A stretch of DNA of 64,000 nt from CAWBAT01 sp963810905 (lineage in GTDB: Bacteria; Acidobacteriota; Terriglobia; Versatilivoradales; Versatilivoraceae). The stretch covers positions 248,001-312,000 of the forward strand of contig CAWEPG010000003.1 in NCBI GenBank assembly GCA_963810905.1. Reading direction: 5' to 3'. Under the pieces are notes generated by a model. That model did not search any database, was not told the origin of the DNA, and worked only from the letters and a program-made list of their open reading frames with translations. The position numbers were made by a program, and so were the translations under genes. Shown here piece after piece: positions 47,648 through 57,712 of this stretch (positions are counted from its first letter, which is position 1; each line of letters starts with the position of its first letter).

Positions 47648-47693
47648 GAACCGGTTCAGAGCATATGCGTTCCCTTATTTCTTTTGGGCTAAA

Positions 47694-48506
47694 ATGACCG
47701 ACCGACTTTTCGGATTCGTAACCCTCTTTGTCTTGATGGGTAGCACATTTCAAACCTCCTTCCATTTAGAAGCCCAAGGACAGCGTCTTGAGAAAGATGC
47801 CACCGCGGAGCGGGCTGAAGGAATTGTCAGGAAGTCTTTGGCAGCTTACGGCGGGGAGAACAAATCCCTCTCCTTTCGAAACACCACTCTTGAGTATCAG
47901 ATTCAAGCGACGGGTGAATCTTCTGCCAAGCCTCTCCTTGTTAAGGCTTACTTCAAGGATTCGGATTTCTTCCGATCCGATGTGATCGGGGAAAAAACAA
48001 ACACCGTGACAATTCTTAATCACGACAACGGGTGGCTGAAAATCGATGGTACGGTCCTTTCCCTCACGAAGAAAAATCTGGAACCTTTGAAAGCGGAAGT
48101 GATCTCGCAACTCCGTCCGGATTTGCTCTTGCTAGCTTTTCAAAAATTCCGCTATTACGGCAGGACAGAAGAAGACGGACATGCACTCGATGAAGTTGAT
48201 GTATCGGGCTTCCTCGGAGGGGAATATACCCGGGGCCGGCTTTCATTCGACTTGAGTACCCATTTGGTCTACAAATACGAATTCGAAAGCGAGAGGGAAT
48301 CCGCAACCGGTAAAAGCATCTTCCATGGAACATCCAAATACATGGAGTACCGTGACAATGAAGGCTTGAAAATCCCTGTCGAAATTGTATCGACCCAAGG
48401 AGGGAAAGTTTCGAAAATCAAAGTGGGCCAAATTGACTCAAAAACGGTTCTTGACGAAAGCTTGTTTTCAGATCCTTCTCAACCGGCTCCCAATGCGAAG
48501 AATTGA
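47694..48506 (+). CDS. secreted protein, outer-membrane lipoprotein-sorting-like fold
   Basis: 270 residues from ATG 47694 (a start at 47631 would overlap the VWA stop and put 21 residues before the signal peptide). Signal peptide LFGFVTLFVLMGSTFQTSFHLEAQG. The mature part has AEGIVRKSLAAYGGENKSL, then beta-rich sequence with KAYFKDSDFFRSDVIG, YKYEFESERES and IPVEIVSTQGGKVSKIKVGQI, which resembles LolA/LolB-like or DUF4292-type sorting folds. It follows the VWA gene closely and is probably cotranscribed. Function inferred from general fold only. Confidence 0.68.
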   Translation: MTDRLFGFVTLFVLMGSTFQTSFHLEAQGQRLEKDATAERAEGIVRKSLAAYGGENKSLSFRNTTLEYQIQATGESSAKPLLVKAYFKDSDFFRSDVIGEKTNTVTILNHDNGWLKIDGTVLSLTKKNLEPLKAEVISQLRPDLLLLAFQKFRYYGRTEEDGHALDEVDVSGFLGGEYTRGRLSFDLSTHLVYKYEFESERESATGKSIFHGTSKYMEYRDNEGLKIPVEIVSTQGGKVSKIKVGQIDSKTVLDESLFSDPSQPAPNAKN

Positions 48507-48594
48507 GGAATGCCCGGTGACGGAATAGGAGCAAGCTCTTCTTCTTTTTTCTACATCTCTCAAGAGTAGTCCCCCATTTTCCTATATCCACAGA

Positions 48595-49407
48595 ATGTCT
48601 AAGAGATTTCAATTCCTGTTGATTTTACATTCTCCCGTTTCGCAAGGGCTTTTGATTTTTTCGATAGTATTCCTAGGATCCCAATTCTTTGTCCCTCGAA
48701 TCAACTCCAATCACGCATTGCCTTATTCTGTCCTCCTCCAGATCGGGCTGGTTTTTGGCGTCCCCTTCACCATGGCCCGAAAATTGAACTTGGACGCTCG
48801 GACAGAATTCAACCTAAAACGAACTTCATTCAAGAATTTGGTATTTAGTACATTGGTAGCCATTTCCCTGATTGGGCTTCTGCAAGAGCTGGCCTATTTA
48901 CAATCTCGTTTTCTTGGAGAGGTTTTCGGTCAGGATTTCTCGATCCTGGAACTTCTAAAGGTCAATACCGCAAGCGACTTCGGCTGGACATTCCTTGCAA
49001 TCGGCCTAGTCCCCGCATTTTGCGAAGAATTTTTGTTCCGGGGATTCATTTTCAATCGACTTCTCCAACCCAATCAGGTTGGCCAAGCAATCATGCTTTC
49101 ATCGGTTCTCTTCGGAGTTTTTCATCGCCAGCTCAGTGTATTATTGAACAATACCGTGGCCGGAATTGTGCTTTCGCTCATCGTCTATCGAAGTGGGAGT
49201 TTGTTCAATTCTATATTGGCGCATGCGGTCATCAACGCGGCAGCCATTATATTTGTCAATTCCAATCCGGTGTCGTCGATTTTTTCGACGGGACACAACG
49301 GGCACTTGCCTCTTCCCTTGTTGATAGCATCGCTGGCTGGGCTAGCCTTCGGCCTCAAGGGCCTGTGTTCTAAAGAGACGAGAAAATCGGCCCCAAATCT
49401 GCTCTAA
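48595..49407 (+). CDS. CPBP-family intramembrane metalloprotease
   Basis: 270 residues, about seven membrane helices. Motif 1 CEEFLFRGFIFNRLL, motif 2 FGVFHRQ and motif 3 HAVINAAA contain the Glu-Glu, His and His/Asn residues of CAAX-protease/bacteriocin-processing (CPBP, Abi) enzymes. An inner-membrane protease that could process prenylated or small membrane proteins; the substrate is unknown. It has its own start 88 bases after the preceding gene. Confidence 0.88.
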   Translation: MSKRFQFLLILHSPVSQGLLIFSIVFLGSQFFVPRINSNHALPYSVLLQIGLVFGVPFTMARKLNLDARTEFNLKRTSFKNLVFSTLVAISLIGLLQELAYLQSRFLGEVFGQDFSILELLKVNTASDFGWTFLAIGLVPAFCEEFLFRGFIFNRLLQPNQVGQAIMLSSVLFGVFHRQLSVLLNNTVAGIVLSLIVYRSGSLFNSILAHAVINAAAIIFVNSNPVSSIFSTGHNGHLPLPLLIASLAGLAFGLKGLCSKETRKSAPNLL

Positions 49408-49538
49408 CTTGGTCCGCACTTAGGAACTTTATGCAGTTATGGATTGAGATGCCGCAGCAATTTTATCATGAGGTGATGAGACCCCACGAAAAGTCAAGGA
49501 GAGGTCCTTTGAGCTGAATTTCTTTCAAGGAGGATTTC

Positions 49539-50033
49539 ATGATGAGTAGACCTACAAAGCCGGTTCCTGAAGGGCATCACACGGTGACGCCCTATTTGGC
49601 CGTCAAAGATGACAGCAAAGCCATCGAATTTTACAAGCAAGCATTCGGCGCAGTCGAAAAGCGCCGCATGCCGGGCCCCGATGGCAAAGGGGTTATGCAT
49701 GCAGAGTTGAAGATTGGTGATTCATTTGTATACCTGAGCGATGAAATTCCAGGCATGGAGTGCCGTTCTCCGGAGAGCCTTGGAGGAAGCACCGGGTCGC
49801 TTCACTTGTATGTGGAAGATGTTGATGTTGCATTTCAGCGTGCACTGACGGCCGGTGCTCAAGTGAAGATGCCGGTGATGGATATGTTCTGGGGTGACCG
49901 ATATGGAAAGGTCGTCGATCCTTTCGGGCATGAATGGGGGATCGGCACCCATACCGAGGATTTATCAGAAGAAGAGATGACGCGCCGAGCCAAAGCTGCC
50001 TTTGCTGAAATGGCGAAACGTCAAAACGCTTAG
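49539..50033 (+). CDS. VOC/PhnB-like glyoxalase-fold protein
   Basis: 164 residues; AAGGAGG lies 7 bases before ATG 49539 (the next codon is also ATG). Begins VTPYLAVKDDSKAIEFYKQAFGAVE and ends WGDRYGKVVDPFGHEWGIGTH, the PhnB/YdhR-like VOC pattern with the DPFGHxW signature. These small cytosolic proteins bind metal in some members; many are of unknown substrate. No partner genes are obvious. A C-terminal helix (LSEEEMTRRAKAAFAEMAKR) is usual for the group. Confidence 0.85.
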   Translation: MMSRPTKPVPEGHHTVTPYLAVKDDSKAIEFYKQAFGAVEKRRMPGPDGKGVMHAELKIGDSFVYLSDEIPGMECRSPESLGGSTGSLHLYVEDVDVAFQRALTAGAQVKMPVMDMFWGDRYGKVVDPFGHEWGIGTHTEDLSEEEMTRRAKAAFAEMAKRQNA

Positions 50034-50120
50034 GAACGGCCGACCAAACTATTTTCCCCGTACGCCGCCCTCACATAGAGTGGAGTGGTACACCTGCCTA
50101 AAGCTATAAGATGACCTACA

Positions 50121-50159
50121 AAAAAGCCCGATACCTTACTGAGAGGGTATCGGGCTTTG
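50121..50159 (-). terminator. Rho-independent terminator after tonB
   Basis: A perfect 13-bp stem, AAAGCCCGATACC (50124-50136) with GGTATCGGGCTTT (50147-50159), around a ten-base loop. On the minus strand it is followed by six T, so it terminates the tonB transcript. On the plus strand only three T follow, so it may act weakly on the VOC gene too. Confidence 0.93.
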
Positions 50160-50194
50160 AATTAAATGCGGGAAAATCACAACTGAAATGCTCG

Positions 50195-51751
50195 TTAACG
50201 CAAGGAGAAATTAACTTCGATGTTCAGCGCCACGTCAACGGGAGTCCCATTTTTCATTCCGGGGCGAAACTTCCACTGCCTTAAGGCGGCTATAGCATTT
50301 TCATCGAGACCTAATCCGAGTCCGCGAACGACTCGTTGAATCTCAATCGTTCCATCTTTTCGAACGATGGCGGAAAGGACGACAACACCCTGGTATTTTG
50401 CTTTCCGCGCTTCTTCTGAATAGGTCGGCTCAACACGGAACACGACGGAAGGAGCAGAAACACCGCCACCCACGTGGAATACGCCTCCTCCGACACCACC
50501 GCCTTCACCTGGACCATAACCTCCACCTTTCCCAGGACCAACTCCGCCACCCGTGCCGGTCCCAATTCCGCCGCCCGTGCCCGGACCACTGGAAGGAGGG
50601 CCTGGAATTCCCAGCGGGTCACCATAGTTAGGCAAATTCACATTAGGTAGCTGGGCTAATTGCGGAACAATCAAGGTCGGCTCCACGGGCAGGACAGGAT
50701 CTGGATTAACAATCTTGGGTGTTGGAGGGGTCAACTGTTTATCAGACAATTTAGGCAATTTCCCCTTCGAGGCAGGAGTTGGTTCTCTCCGCCCACCCCC
50801 TCCGCCGCCGCCTGCCTTCTCAGACTTGGGAGGCAAATTGACGAGCCCAGTGGGTTCTACCAACAATACATGAGTAGAATTTGCCTGAGCGTTCTGTCTA
50901 CCCTTCATGAGCAGGGTCGGCACCAAAATAATCGCTAAGACCATGGAGATGTGAATGATTGTTGAGTAGACCAGGGAAGTGGAGCGAAATTTATATTCTT
51001 TGAAAATCTCATCGACTTCAACAGGTTGAGCGGTCACAAGGATTTCAGGCCGCTCTTCTCGGACAAATAGATACTTAATTTGGGAAAAGACAGTCAAGTA
51101 CCAAGGCTTTGTCTCGAGAATTAGATCTGTGTCAATGGGTTTCGAAGAGATAGCATAATTCTTTGCTTCGGGGCGAAAAACTGATTTCAGGTTTCCCTTA
51201 AGGGTCTTGTACCAGGGAACCGCCTCGACCATCAGATTCGTTTCGAGAGGTCTGGAAGTGATGCGATAGACCTTCGTCTCATTAACAAATAAAGACTTCA
51301 GATTATTCAAGAAGACTTTGAGCCGGGAATCAACCTGTAGCTGAAGATTCAAGTCTGGTAGAAGAATTGGAGCGGAGTGATCGATAGGGCGGCTGGATTC
51401 GTGGTGGGGATTTTCATCAGGGACAGCTTGAGGAGCGGAAACTGACGGAACAACAGAGACCTTAGGCATCGGCTCGGTTTCAACCGCAGCAGAGCGGCCA
51501 ACGGGTTGCCGTGTCGTTTGCGCGCCTACTCCTGGCGCAAACACTAAAGGCTGCACTGGAGCCTCAAGAACTCGGGCAGGTCCAGCCTGGGCAGCGCCAG
51601 GGCTTAAATTGTACAAATTTTGGCGGGCTTCTTCCAGCTTCCGCTGAATCATCCCTAACTTTTCGGGGCTTGTATTCGAGTTACTGCCTGCTTCTTGAAG
51701 AGCGGACTCTAAGAACTTGATGAGATCCTTTTGTTCTTCAATTTGATTCAT
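50195..51751 (-). CDS. tonB: TonB family protein with cytoplasmic triple repeat
   Basis: 518 residues. An N-terminal helix region and Pro/Ala-rich linker (to ~130) precede three repeats of about 37 residues (~143-180, 181-217, 218-254), each with a KxLF core followed by SxPxxTxL and an aromatic PWY. One membrane helix (~258-282) separates these from the periplasm. Then come a Gly7 run, a Pro-rich part, a GGG-repeat linker and the TonB C-terminal domain (~430-518: VEPTYSEEARKAKYQGVVVLSAIV, WKFRPGMKNGTPVDV). TonB transmits ExbBD energy to outer-membrane receptors. ExbB/ExbD are not in the window. The repeated cytoplasmic part is unusual for TonB. Confidence 0.9.
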   Translation of the reverse strand: MNQIEEQKDLIKFLESALQEAGSNSNTSPEKLGMIQRKLEEARQNLYNLSPGAAQAGPARVLEAPVQPLVFAPGVGAQTTRQPVGRSAAVETEPMPKVSVVPSVSAPQAVPDENPHHESSRPIDHSAPILLPDLNLQLQVDSRLKVFLNNLKSLFVNETKVYRITSRPLETNLMVEAVPWYKTLKGNLKSVFRPEAKNYAISSKPIDTDLILETKPWYLTVFSQIKYLFVREERPEILVTAQPVEVDEIFKEYKFRSTSLVYSTIIHISMVLAIILVPTLLMKGRQNAQANSTHVLLVEPTGLVNLPPKSEKAGGGGGGGRREPTPASKGKLPKLSDKQLTPPTPKIVNPDPVLPVEPTLIVPQLAQLPNVNLPNYGDPLGIPGPPSSGPGTGGGIGTGTGGGVGPGKGGGYGPGEGGGVGGGVFHVGGGVSAPSVVFRVEPTYSEEARKAKYQGVVVLSAIVRKDGTIEIQRVVRGLGLGLDENAIAALRQWKFRPGMKNGTPVDVALNIEVNFSLR

Positions 51752-52137
51752 GTAAACTCCACTTGCGAGCTACTAGGGGGAACCGTAACAAGCAAATTAG
51801 ACGAAAAAGCTCCTCTTTTCGTTGTACGAGGAACAAAAAATTCATCTATTCGAGTGAATGCTCTAAGGGAAAGTGCCCCGCTGAGTAACCTCTCGCTAAT
51901 TCTAACAGAAAGTTTCCTTTTGAAAAGCAAATTGTACTTCTCCAGGGGCGGCTCTCCGGCTTCCCGTCCATCCCCGTGATTTCCCCCAGAACATCTGTGG
52001 TGACAACAACTTGATTGGCTATCAATCCATTACTTAAATCTCCCATTCATGGACAATTGTGACGACATCGACTATAATTCGCGTCTTTTTAGAATGCCCC
52101 AATCGCTACCAGGAAGGGCATTGACGAGGGAGTTAAA
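51752..52137. other. tonB-ileS divergent intergenic region
   Basis: 386 bases between two divergent genes. The ileS promoter lies at 52050-52078. No T-box anti-terminator sequence could be recognised, so control of ileS by uncharged tRNA is not supported. Nothing else was identified. Confidence 0.5.
52050..52078 (+). promoter_or_regulatory. sigma-70-type promoter for ileS
   Basis: TGGACA (52050-52055) and TATAAT (52073-52078) with a 17-base spacer, 60 bases before the ileS GTG. Continues into TTCG as in the VWA promoter at 46663. Confidence 0.65.
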
Positions 52138-54946
52138 GTGGAGCTAAAAGAAACACTCAATCTGCCAAAAACTGCCTTCCCCATGAAAGCCAATCTTTCG
52201 ACAACCGAGCCCCAGATATTGCAAAGATGGGAAAGCATAAAATTATATGAAAACATTCGCCAAACCCATGCCAATTTCCCTGTTTTTACTCTTCACGACG
52301 GGCCCCCGTATGCCAATGGGAATATCCATTTAGGCCATGCAGAAAACAAGATTCTCAAGGACTTCATAGTAAAGTCCAGGAATATGCTGGGATTTAATGC
52401 CCCCTACATTCCGGGTTGGGATTGTCATGGTCTCCCAATCGAAATCAAGGTGGATCAGGATCTGGGAAAGAGGAAATCCTCCCTTTCTCTCACCGAAGTG
52501 CGCCAGGCCTGTCGGGAGTATGCCGAGAAGTATGTCGGGTTACAGCGACAGGAATTCAAGAGGCTGGGTATTCTGGGCGAGTGGGACCGTCCATACCTGA
52601 CCATGAGCTACGACTATGAAGCCGCCATCGCTCGGACCTTCGCTACGTTCGTCGAGAAGGGCTATATTTACAAGGGGCTAAAGCCCGTCCATTGGTGTAT
52701 CTCCTGCCAAACTGCGCTGGCGGAAGCGGAAGTGGAGTACGAGAATCACACCAGCCCATCAATCTACGTCAAATTCCCCGTGGTATCCGATCTCTCGTTC
52801 CTCAATCCTGATTTAGCGGGTAAAAAGATCTTCGTCATCATTTGGACCACGACGCCGTGGACTCTGCCGGCCAACTTGGGCGTCGCATTCAACTCTCATT
52901 TGGAATACTCCGCGGTGGAAGTGGGCGAAGAAGTCTACATAATGGCCAGCGATCTGGTCGAGGCGAACGGCAAAGCAATGCGGATTTACTCCCGGACGCG
53001 TCATTGCTCAATTTCCCGGATCAAGTTTGGAACGATTGAAAGCCAGGCATCCATTTCTAGAACGAGATTCTCTGTTCGTCTTAGGCGATCATGTGACGCT
53101 GGAACAGGGCACGGGTTGCGTTCATACCGCCCCGGGGCACGGCCATGAAGACTATGTCACCGGAAAACTCTACGGGTTGGACATCTATTGCCCCGTCAAC
53201 AGTCTTGGACAGTTCGTCGAAGGAACGGAATTTTTCGCTGGAATGAATGTTTTCAAGGCTAACCCCGCTGTGGTTGAACTTCTTCGAGCCAAAGGCGCCT
53301 TACTAGCAAGCGAAAACCTGGCTCATTCCTATCCACACTGCTGGCGTTGTCATAATCCAGTTATTTTCCGAGCTACCTCACAATGGTTTATTTCCATGGA
53401 ATATGCAAACTTGCGGCAGTTGTCCTTAGAGGAGATCCGAAAAGTTCGCTGGATACCTGAATGGGGCGAAGAACGCATCTCGAATATGGTTGCCAGCCGA
53501 CCGGACTGGTGCATTTCGCGCCAACGTGTCTGGGGTGTGCCCATCATTGTTTTTTATTGCGATTCCTGTAACGAGCCGATCCTGGAAAAAAAGTTTATGG
53601 ATCGGGTCGTTGAGATTTTTGAACGAGAAGGATCCGATGCTTGGTTCCGTCATCCTCCTGCCGAGTTGCTGCCGCAGGGCGCTGTTTGTCCTCATTGTGG
53701 TATAGCCAATTTCCGTAAGGAAACAGACATTTTGGACGTGTGGTTCGACTCGGGGTCCAGTCACGAAGCCGTATTGGGGAAACGAAGTGATCTCCCCTGG
53801 CCGGCTGATGTCTATATTGAGGGGGGCGATCAATATCGCGGGTGGTTTCAAAGCTCACTGCTGGTCGGAATGGGAGTGCGCAATCTGGCACCATACCGGC
53901 AGGTTCTCACTCATGGCTGGACATTGGACGCTGAAGGAAAAGCCATGTCCAAATCATTGGGGAACGTGATTGAACCACAATCGGTCGTCAAGGATAATGG
54001 GGCAGAGATATTGCGCGCCTGGGTCGCCGCCAGTGACTTCAAAGAGGATGTGCGCATCTCCAAAGACATGCTGGTGCGACTCTCCGAGTTCTATCGTCGA
54101 TTCCGTAATTCGGCTCGATGGATGCTGGCAAACCTTTATGACTTTTCCCCGCAAACAAATGCCGTTCCACTATCTTCTCTCTCACCCATTGATCAATGGG
54201 CCCTCAACCAGACCGCTTCTCTCCTGAAGAAAATCGCAGATTGGTACGAGGGCTATGAGTTCCATCGCATCTTTCATGCGATAAACGAATTTGTGACCGT
54301 TCAGCTGAGTGCCCTTTATTTCGACATCTTGAAAGATCGGCTCTACACGGCCGCTCCCAATTCGTTGCTTCGCCGCTCTTCTCAGACGGCGCTGTACCGA
54401 ATTCTTGAAGCTCTCACCCGGGCCATGGCTCCCATCTATAGCTTTACCTGTGACGAGATCTGGCAGTGCCTCTCTCAGTTTGAGAGCCGGGAGGCTAGCG
54501 TCCACATGGCCTTGTTCACGCAACCGGATACACTGATTGCAGGAATCCCTCCCGAAGCACTCGTTCAGTTAAAGGACTGGGACAGGCTCATTGAACTCAG
54601 AGGAGAGGTCCTGAAGATCCTCGAGACAGCGAGGAAAGACAAGTTCCTAGGCAGTGCTCAGGAAGCCAAAGTACAGATTGCAGCCAAATCTGGGACCCTT
54701 GAGAATCTCAAGAAATACCAGGCTTCCTTGCCCGCTCTTTTCATCGTGTCTCAGGTGGAAATCAAAGACGAATTGTCCAAAGGGACTTACTTCCTGGACA
54801 ACGGTGAGATGCAGGTTTTGATCCTCCGGGCCGAGGGTCAGAAATGCGAGCGCTGCTGGAACTATTCGCTAGAAGTCGGTCAGGATCCAAAATTCTTGAC
54901 GGTCTGTGGAAAGTGTTCTGCTTCGTTAAAAGAAATGGGATTATGA
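52138..54946 (+). CDS. ileS: isoleucyl-tRNA synthetase (one frame break)
   Basis: Class Ia synthetase, about 935 residues. GTG 52138 follows GAGGGAG. Motifs: PPYANGNIHLGH (HIGH box), GWDCHGLPIE, the editing-domain TTTPWTLPANLGVAF, WISCQ-like Cys pair, KAMSKSLGN (KMSKS box) and a C-terminal zinc ribbon CERCWNYS...CGKC. An extra G at about 52975 splits the editing domain; without it the sequence reads AQFPGSSLERLKARHPFLE and LEQGTGCVHTAPGHG. An essential gene with a single +1 break, so error is likely. It overlaps lspA by ATGA. Confidence 0.94.
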
Positions 54947-55446
54947 CTCGGTATCTTTACTTCTTCATTCCGCCAATTTTATTTGCTCTAGACAGATGGA
55001 CGAAAGTCCTCATTGAGAGCCACCTCGCTTTGCTTCAGTCCCAGCCTGTGGTGCCGGGGTTTGTTGACTTGACTCATACACGCAACACAGGGATTGCTTT
55101 TGGCCTATTGGCCAACAGTGATTCGCCATGGATGCCGACCATCCTCACGCTCTCTTCAGCTCTAGCGCTCATCCTCATCTTGTTCTTCTCGCTGAGACAA
55201 CCCGCTAGCAATTGGAAACTCCAGATCGGACTGATGCTGGTGTTAGGCGGAGCGGCGGGAAATTTGTTTGATCGCTTGTCCTATGGATATGTCATCGATT
55301 TTATCGATGTCTTCTACAGAAACTACCACTGGCCAACCTTTAACGTTGCGGATAGCTCTATTTCAGCAGGTATTGGATTGTTACTGCTCGAAGCAGTGAC
55401 CCAGAAGAATCCAGTGGAGAATGCAGACACGATTCTCATTAAATAA
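54943..55446 (+). CDS. lspA: lipoprotein signal peptidase (signal peptidase II)
   Basis: 167 residues from ATG 54943, overlapping the ileS stop (ATGA); longer in-frame starts lie inside ileS. Four membrane helices. Catalytic aspartates lie in GNLFDRLSYGYVIDFIDV and FNVADSSI; the conserved NTGIAFGLL is present. It cleaves the signal peptide of diacylglyceryl-modified prolipoproteins in the inner membrane. The order ileS-lspA is widespread. Confidence 0.97.
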   Translation: MTRYLYFFIPPILFALDRWTKVLIESHLALLQSQPVVPGFVDLTHTRNTGIAFGLLANSDSPWMPTILTLSSALALILILFFSLRQPASNWKLQIGLMLVLGGAAGNLFDRLSYGYVIDFIDVFYRNYHWPTFNVADSSISAGIGLLLLEAVTQKNPVENADTILIK

Positions 55447-55516
55447 CATGGTATAGAGGCCACTTTTAGAACGGCTCCTCCGTCCAGAAGAGCAGACGCG
55501 GTATCAAAGGTCAACC

Positions 55517-56326
55517 TTGTTCCCGAAGCTTTTTGAATATTCCTGGTTCGTCATTCACACCTATGGATTTCTTCTTGCCGTGGGTTTTGTCTCAGGGTTG
55601 TATGTCAGCGCCCGGGCGGCCCAGCGGGAAGGCATAAACCCCACCAAGGTTTATGATCTCGGACTGTATATCGCCATCAGTTCTCTGGTCGGGGCCAAGT
55701 TGCTCCTGATCATCACGGAATTCACATACTACTCCCAGAATCCTTCTGAAATCTTGTCTCTGGCCACCTTGCGGTCGGGGGGCGTTTATTATGGAGGTTT
55801 CCTGGTGGCGGCTATTGTAGGAATCAGTCTCGTCCGTAATCAGAAGCTCCCGGTCTGGAAAATGACCGACATTTTTTCTCCGGGTATTGCCTTGGGACAA
55901 TCGATTGGCAGGCTCGGATGTTTTGCCGCCGGATGCTGCTATGGCCGGCCAACCACATCACTGTTTGGAGTCACCTTCAAGAATCCTTACAGCCACGATA
56001 CGGTCGGCGTGCCCCTAGATATTCCTCTTCATCCTGCACAGCTCTATGAAGCAGCAACGAATCTTGTGATTTTTTTTCTTCTTTGGACAGCTTTGAAAAA
56101 GAAGAGCTTTGATGGCCAGGTCTTCATCCTCTATCTCGTGTTTTACTCAGCCAGCCGCTTTGTCATTGAGTTTTTCCGGGGCGATCCGGAAAGAGGCTTC
56201 CTGTTTGACGGATTGCTTTCTACCTCGCAGTTCATCAGCCTGGTCTTGATGGTTTGTGCGGCTGTCCTGTTTGCTGTATTGAAACGGCAACAACTTCCGA
56301 ACCAAGCTCAGGCTCGATCGAAGTGA
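55517..56326 (+). CDS. lgt: prolipoprotein diacylglyceryl transferase
   Basis: 269 residues from TTG 55517 with AAAGG upstream. Seven membrane helices. Conserved HTYGFLLAVGF, the LRSGGVYYGGFL segment and the signature SIGRLGCFAAGCCYG with its essential Arg, then HPAQLYE. It attaches diacylglycerol to the lipobox cysteine, the step before LspA, so the two lipoprotein enzymes are neighbours. Its TGA overlaps the next GTG (GTGA). Confidence 0.96.
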   Translation: MFPKLFEYSWFVIHTYGFLLAVGFVSGLYVSARAAQREGINPTKVYDLGLYIAISSLVGAKLLLIITEFTYYSQNPSEILSLATLRSGGVYYGGFLVAAIVGISLVRNQKLPVWKMTDIFSPGIALGQSIGRLGCFAAGCCYGRPTTSLFGVTFKNPYSHDTVGVPLDIPLHPAQLYEAATNLVIFFLLWTALKKKSFDGQVFILYLVFYSASRFVIEFFRGDPERGFLFDGLLSTSQFISLVLMVCAAVLFAVLKRQQLPNQAQARSK

Positions 56327-57309
56327 CCCCCTCTATCGATTTACGCACTTTCATTGCTGAAGAAGCAGATCATCATTGCCGCTTGGATCACTTCCTTTGC
56401 AGCCAGTTGCCGGAACGAAGTCGTTCACAGATCCAGAAATGGATTGATCAGGGATGCGTCCTCGTCGACGGATTGACGGCTAAACGTAGTTATAAGATTC
56501 GCGGCAGCGAGAAAATCTCTGTTAATATCCCATTCCCGACCCCGCCCGCAGGCTTTGCAGAAGACATTCCTCTAAGTATCCTCTATGAAGACGCTGACCT
56601 GGCAGTTATCAACAAACCGGCCGGAATGGTCGTCCATGTCGGAGCTGGCGTCAGGCAAGGAACACTAGTCAATGCTCTGCTGAACCACTTCTCCGAGCTT
56701 TCAGAAAGCGCAGGGCGTGAACGTCCGGGAATTGTTCATCGTCTGGACAAACAAACCTCCGGGCTGCTAGTGGTCGCCAAAAACGATTTGAGCCATGTTA
56801 ACCTTTCCAAACAGTTCCAATCCCGGTCTGTAAAAAAACATTATTGGGCCCTGGTTCATGGACTCTTCGAAAAGCCGCGTGGAGAAATCAAAACCCCGAT
56901 AGGGAGAGATGTTCGCAACCGAATCAAAATGACGACCCGATCCGTTCGCGGACGAGTAGCCCATACATACTATGAAGTTGTCGAAGAGCTGGCCAAGTTT
57001 TCTCTCGTTCGTCTGCACATTCGAACCGGCAGAACTCACCAGATCCGGGTGCACTTGGCGTCGATCAAGCATCCGGTTGTTGGGGACACCCTTTATGGGG
57101 CTCCTTCCCGAATCCAATTACCTGGAACAGACCAAGGGATCCTTACCCTAAACAGAAATTTTCTGCATGCCTACTCGCTTCAGTTCGCTCATCCCCGAAG
57201 TGGAGAGTGGCTTTCGTTTAGCTGCGACCTTTCTTCTGAATTGACTCAGTTCCTCGCCAGGCTGCGAGAGGCCCTACTTGGAAATCTCTCATCCAAAGGG
57301 GATGATTGA
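56323..57309 (+). CDS. RluD-family ribosomal large subunit pseudouridine synthase
   Basis: 328 residues from GTG 56323, overlapping the lgt stop. An S4 RNA-binding domain (CRLDHFLCSQLPERSRSQIQKW) is followed by the catalytic domain with VINKPAGMVVHVGAG, RLDKQTSGLLVVAKN (catalytic Asp) and RTGRTHQIRVHLASIKHPVVGD. It converts specific uridines of 23S rRNA to pseudouridine; an RluD or RluC type cannot be fixed by eye. Last gene of the ileS-lspA-lgt-rlu unit. Confidence 0.94.
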   Translation: MTPSIDLRTFIAEEADHHCRLDHFLCSQLPERSRSQIQKWIDQGCVLVDGLTAKRSYKIRGSEKISVNIPFPTPPAGFAEDIPLSILYEDADLAVINKPAGMVVHVGAGVRQGTLVNALLNHFSELSESAGRERPGIVHRLDKQTSGLLVVAKNDLSHVNLSKQFQSRSVKKHYWALVHGLFEKPRGEIKTPIGRDVRNRIKMTTRSVRGRVAHTYYEVVEELAKFSLVRLHIRTGRTHQIRVHLASIKHPVVGDTLYGAPSRIQLPGTDQGILTLNRNFLHAYSLQFAHPRSGEWLSFSCDLSSELTQFLARLREALLGNLSSKGDD

Positions 57310-57449
57310 TCCTCTACTCAGGTACTACTCAAATTACACATCGGAGTTCACGCCGGGCTGTAGCCGGGGACATTGGCCCAAGCCGGCTCTAGCGGGGCCA
57401 GTTGCAACATGTGCTCCTCCAAATTAGAAGAATCTACATCCATTCTGTG

Positions 57450-57587
57450 GTAGCCACGATTGACGCGCTTATTGCGGCTATCATGGGCTTGTGTCGCACG
57501 ATTGTGTATTCGAGCTGCTGCGATTTTATTGCCAACTCCTTGTGATCCACGATTAACTGGCTAAATGCGCCGCTCAATCGTGGCTAC
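57450..57587. repeat. inverted-repeat element, about 138 bp
   Basis: GTAGCCACGATTGA (57450-57463) is the exact reverse complement of TCAATCGTGGCTAC (57574-57587). Pairing continues imperfectly inwards (CGCGC...GCGCC). Inside, CACGATT recurs at about 57497 and 57548. This resembles a small non-autonomous (MITE- or REP-like) repeat, or a long folded RNA. No second copy lies in this window. Confidence 0.5.
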
Positions 57588-57683
57588 CTGCTTCGCAATA
57601 CCCACACTAGATGGAGACGTCGGCTGGCGTCGCGGAGTTCTCCCTCTAGTGATTATCTCTCCACTGCCTCAATCAGGGACGGG

Positions 57684-57712
57684 TTGACGGGTCTTTGTCA
57701 TCCACCTATAAT
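57684..57712 (+). promoter_or_regulatory. sigma-70-type promoter for the second VWA gene
   Basis: TTGACG (57684-57689) and TATAAT (57707-57712), 17-base spacer, 52 bases before ATG 57765. Confidence 0.7.

Noticed and set aside
51752..52137. T-box riboswitch before ileS
   Set aside because: No recognisable T-box or Stem I motif; a sigma-70 promoter 60 bases before the start leaves no room for a full leader.
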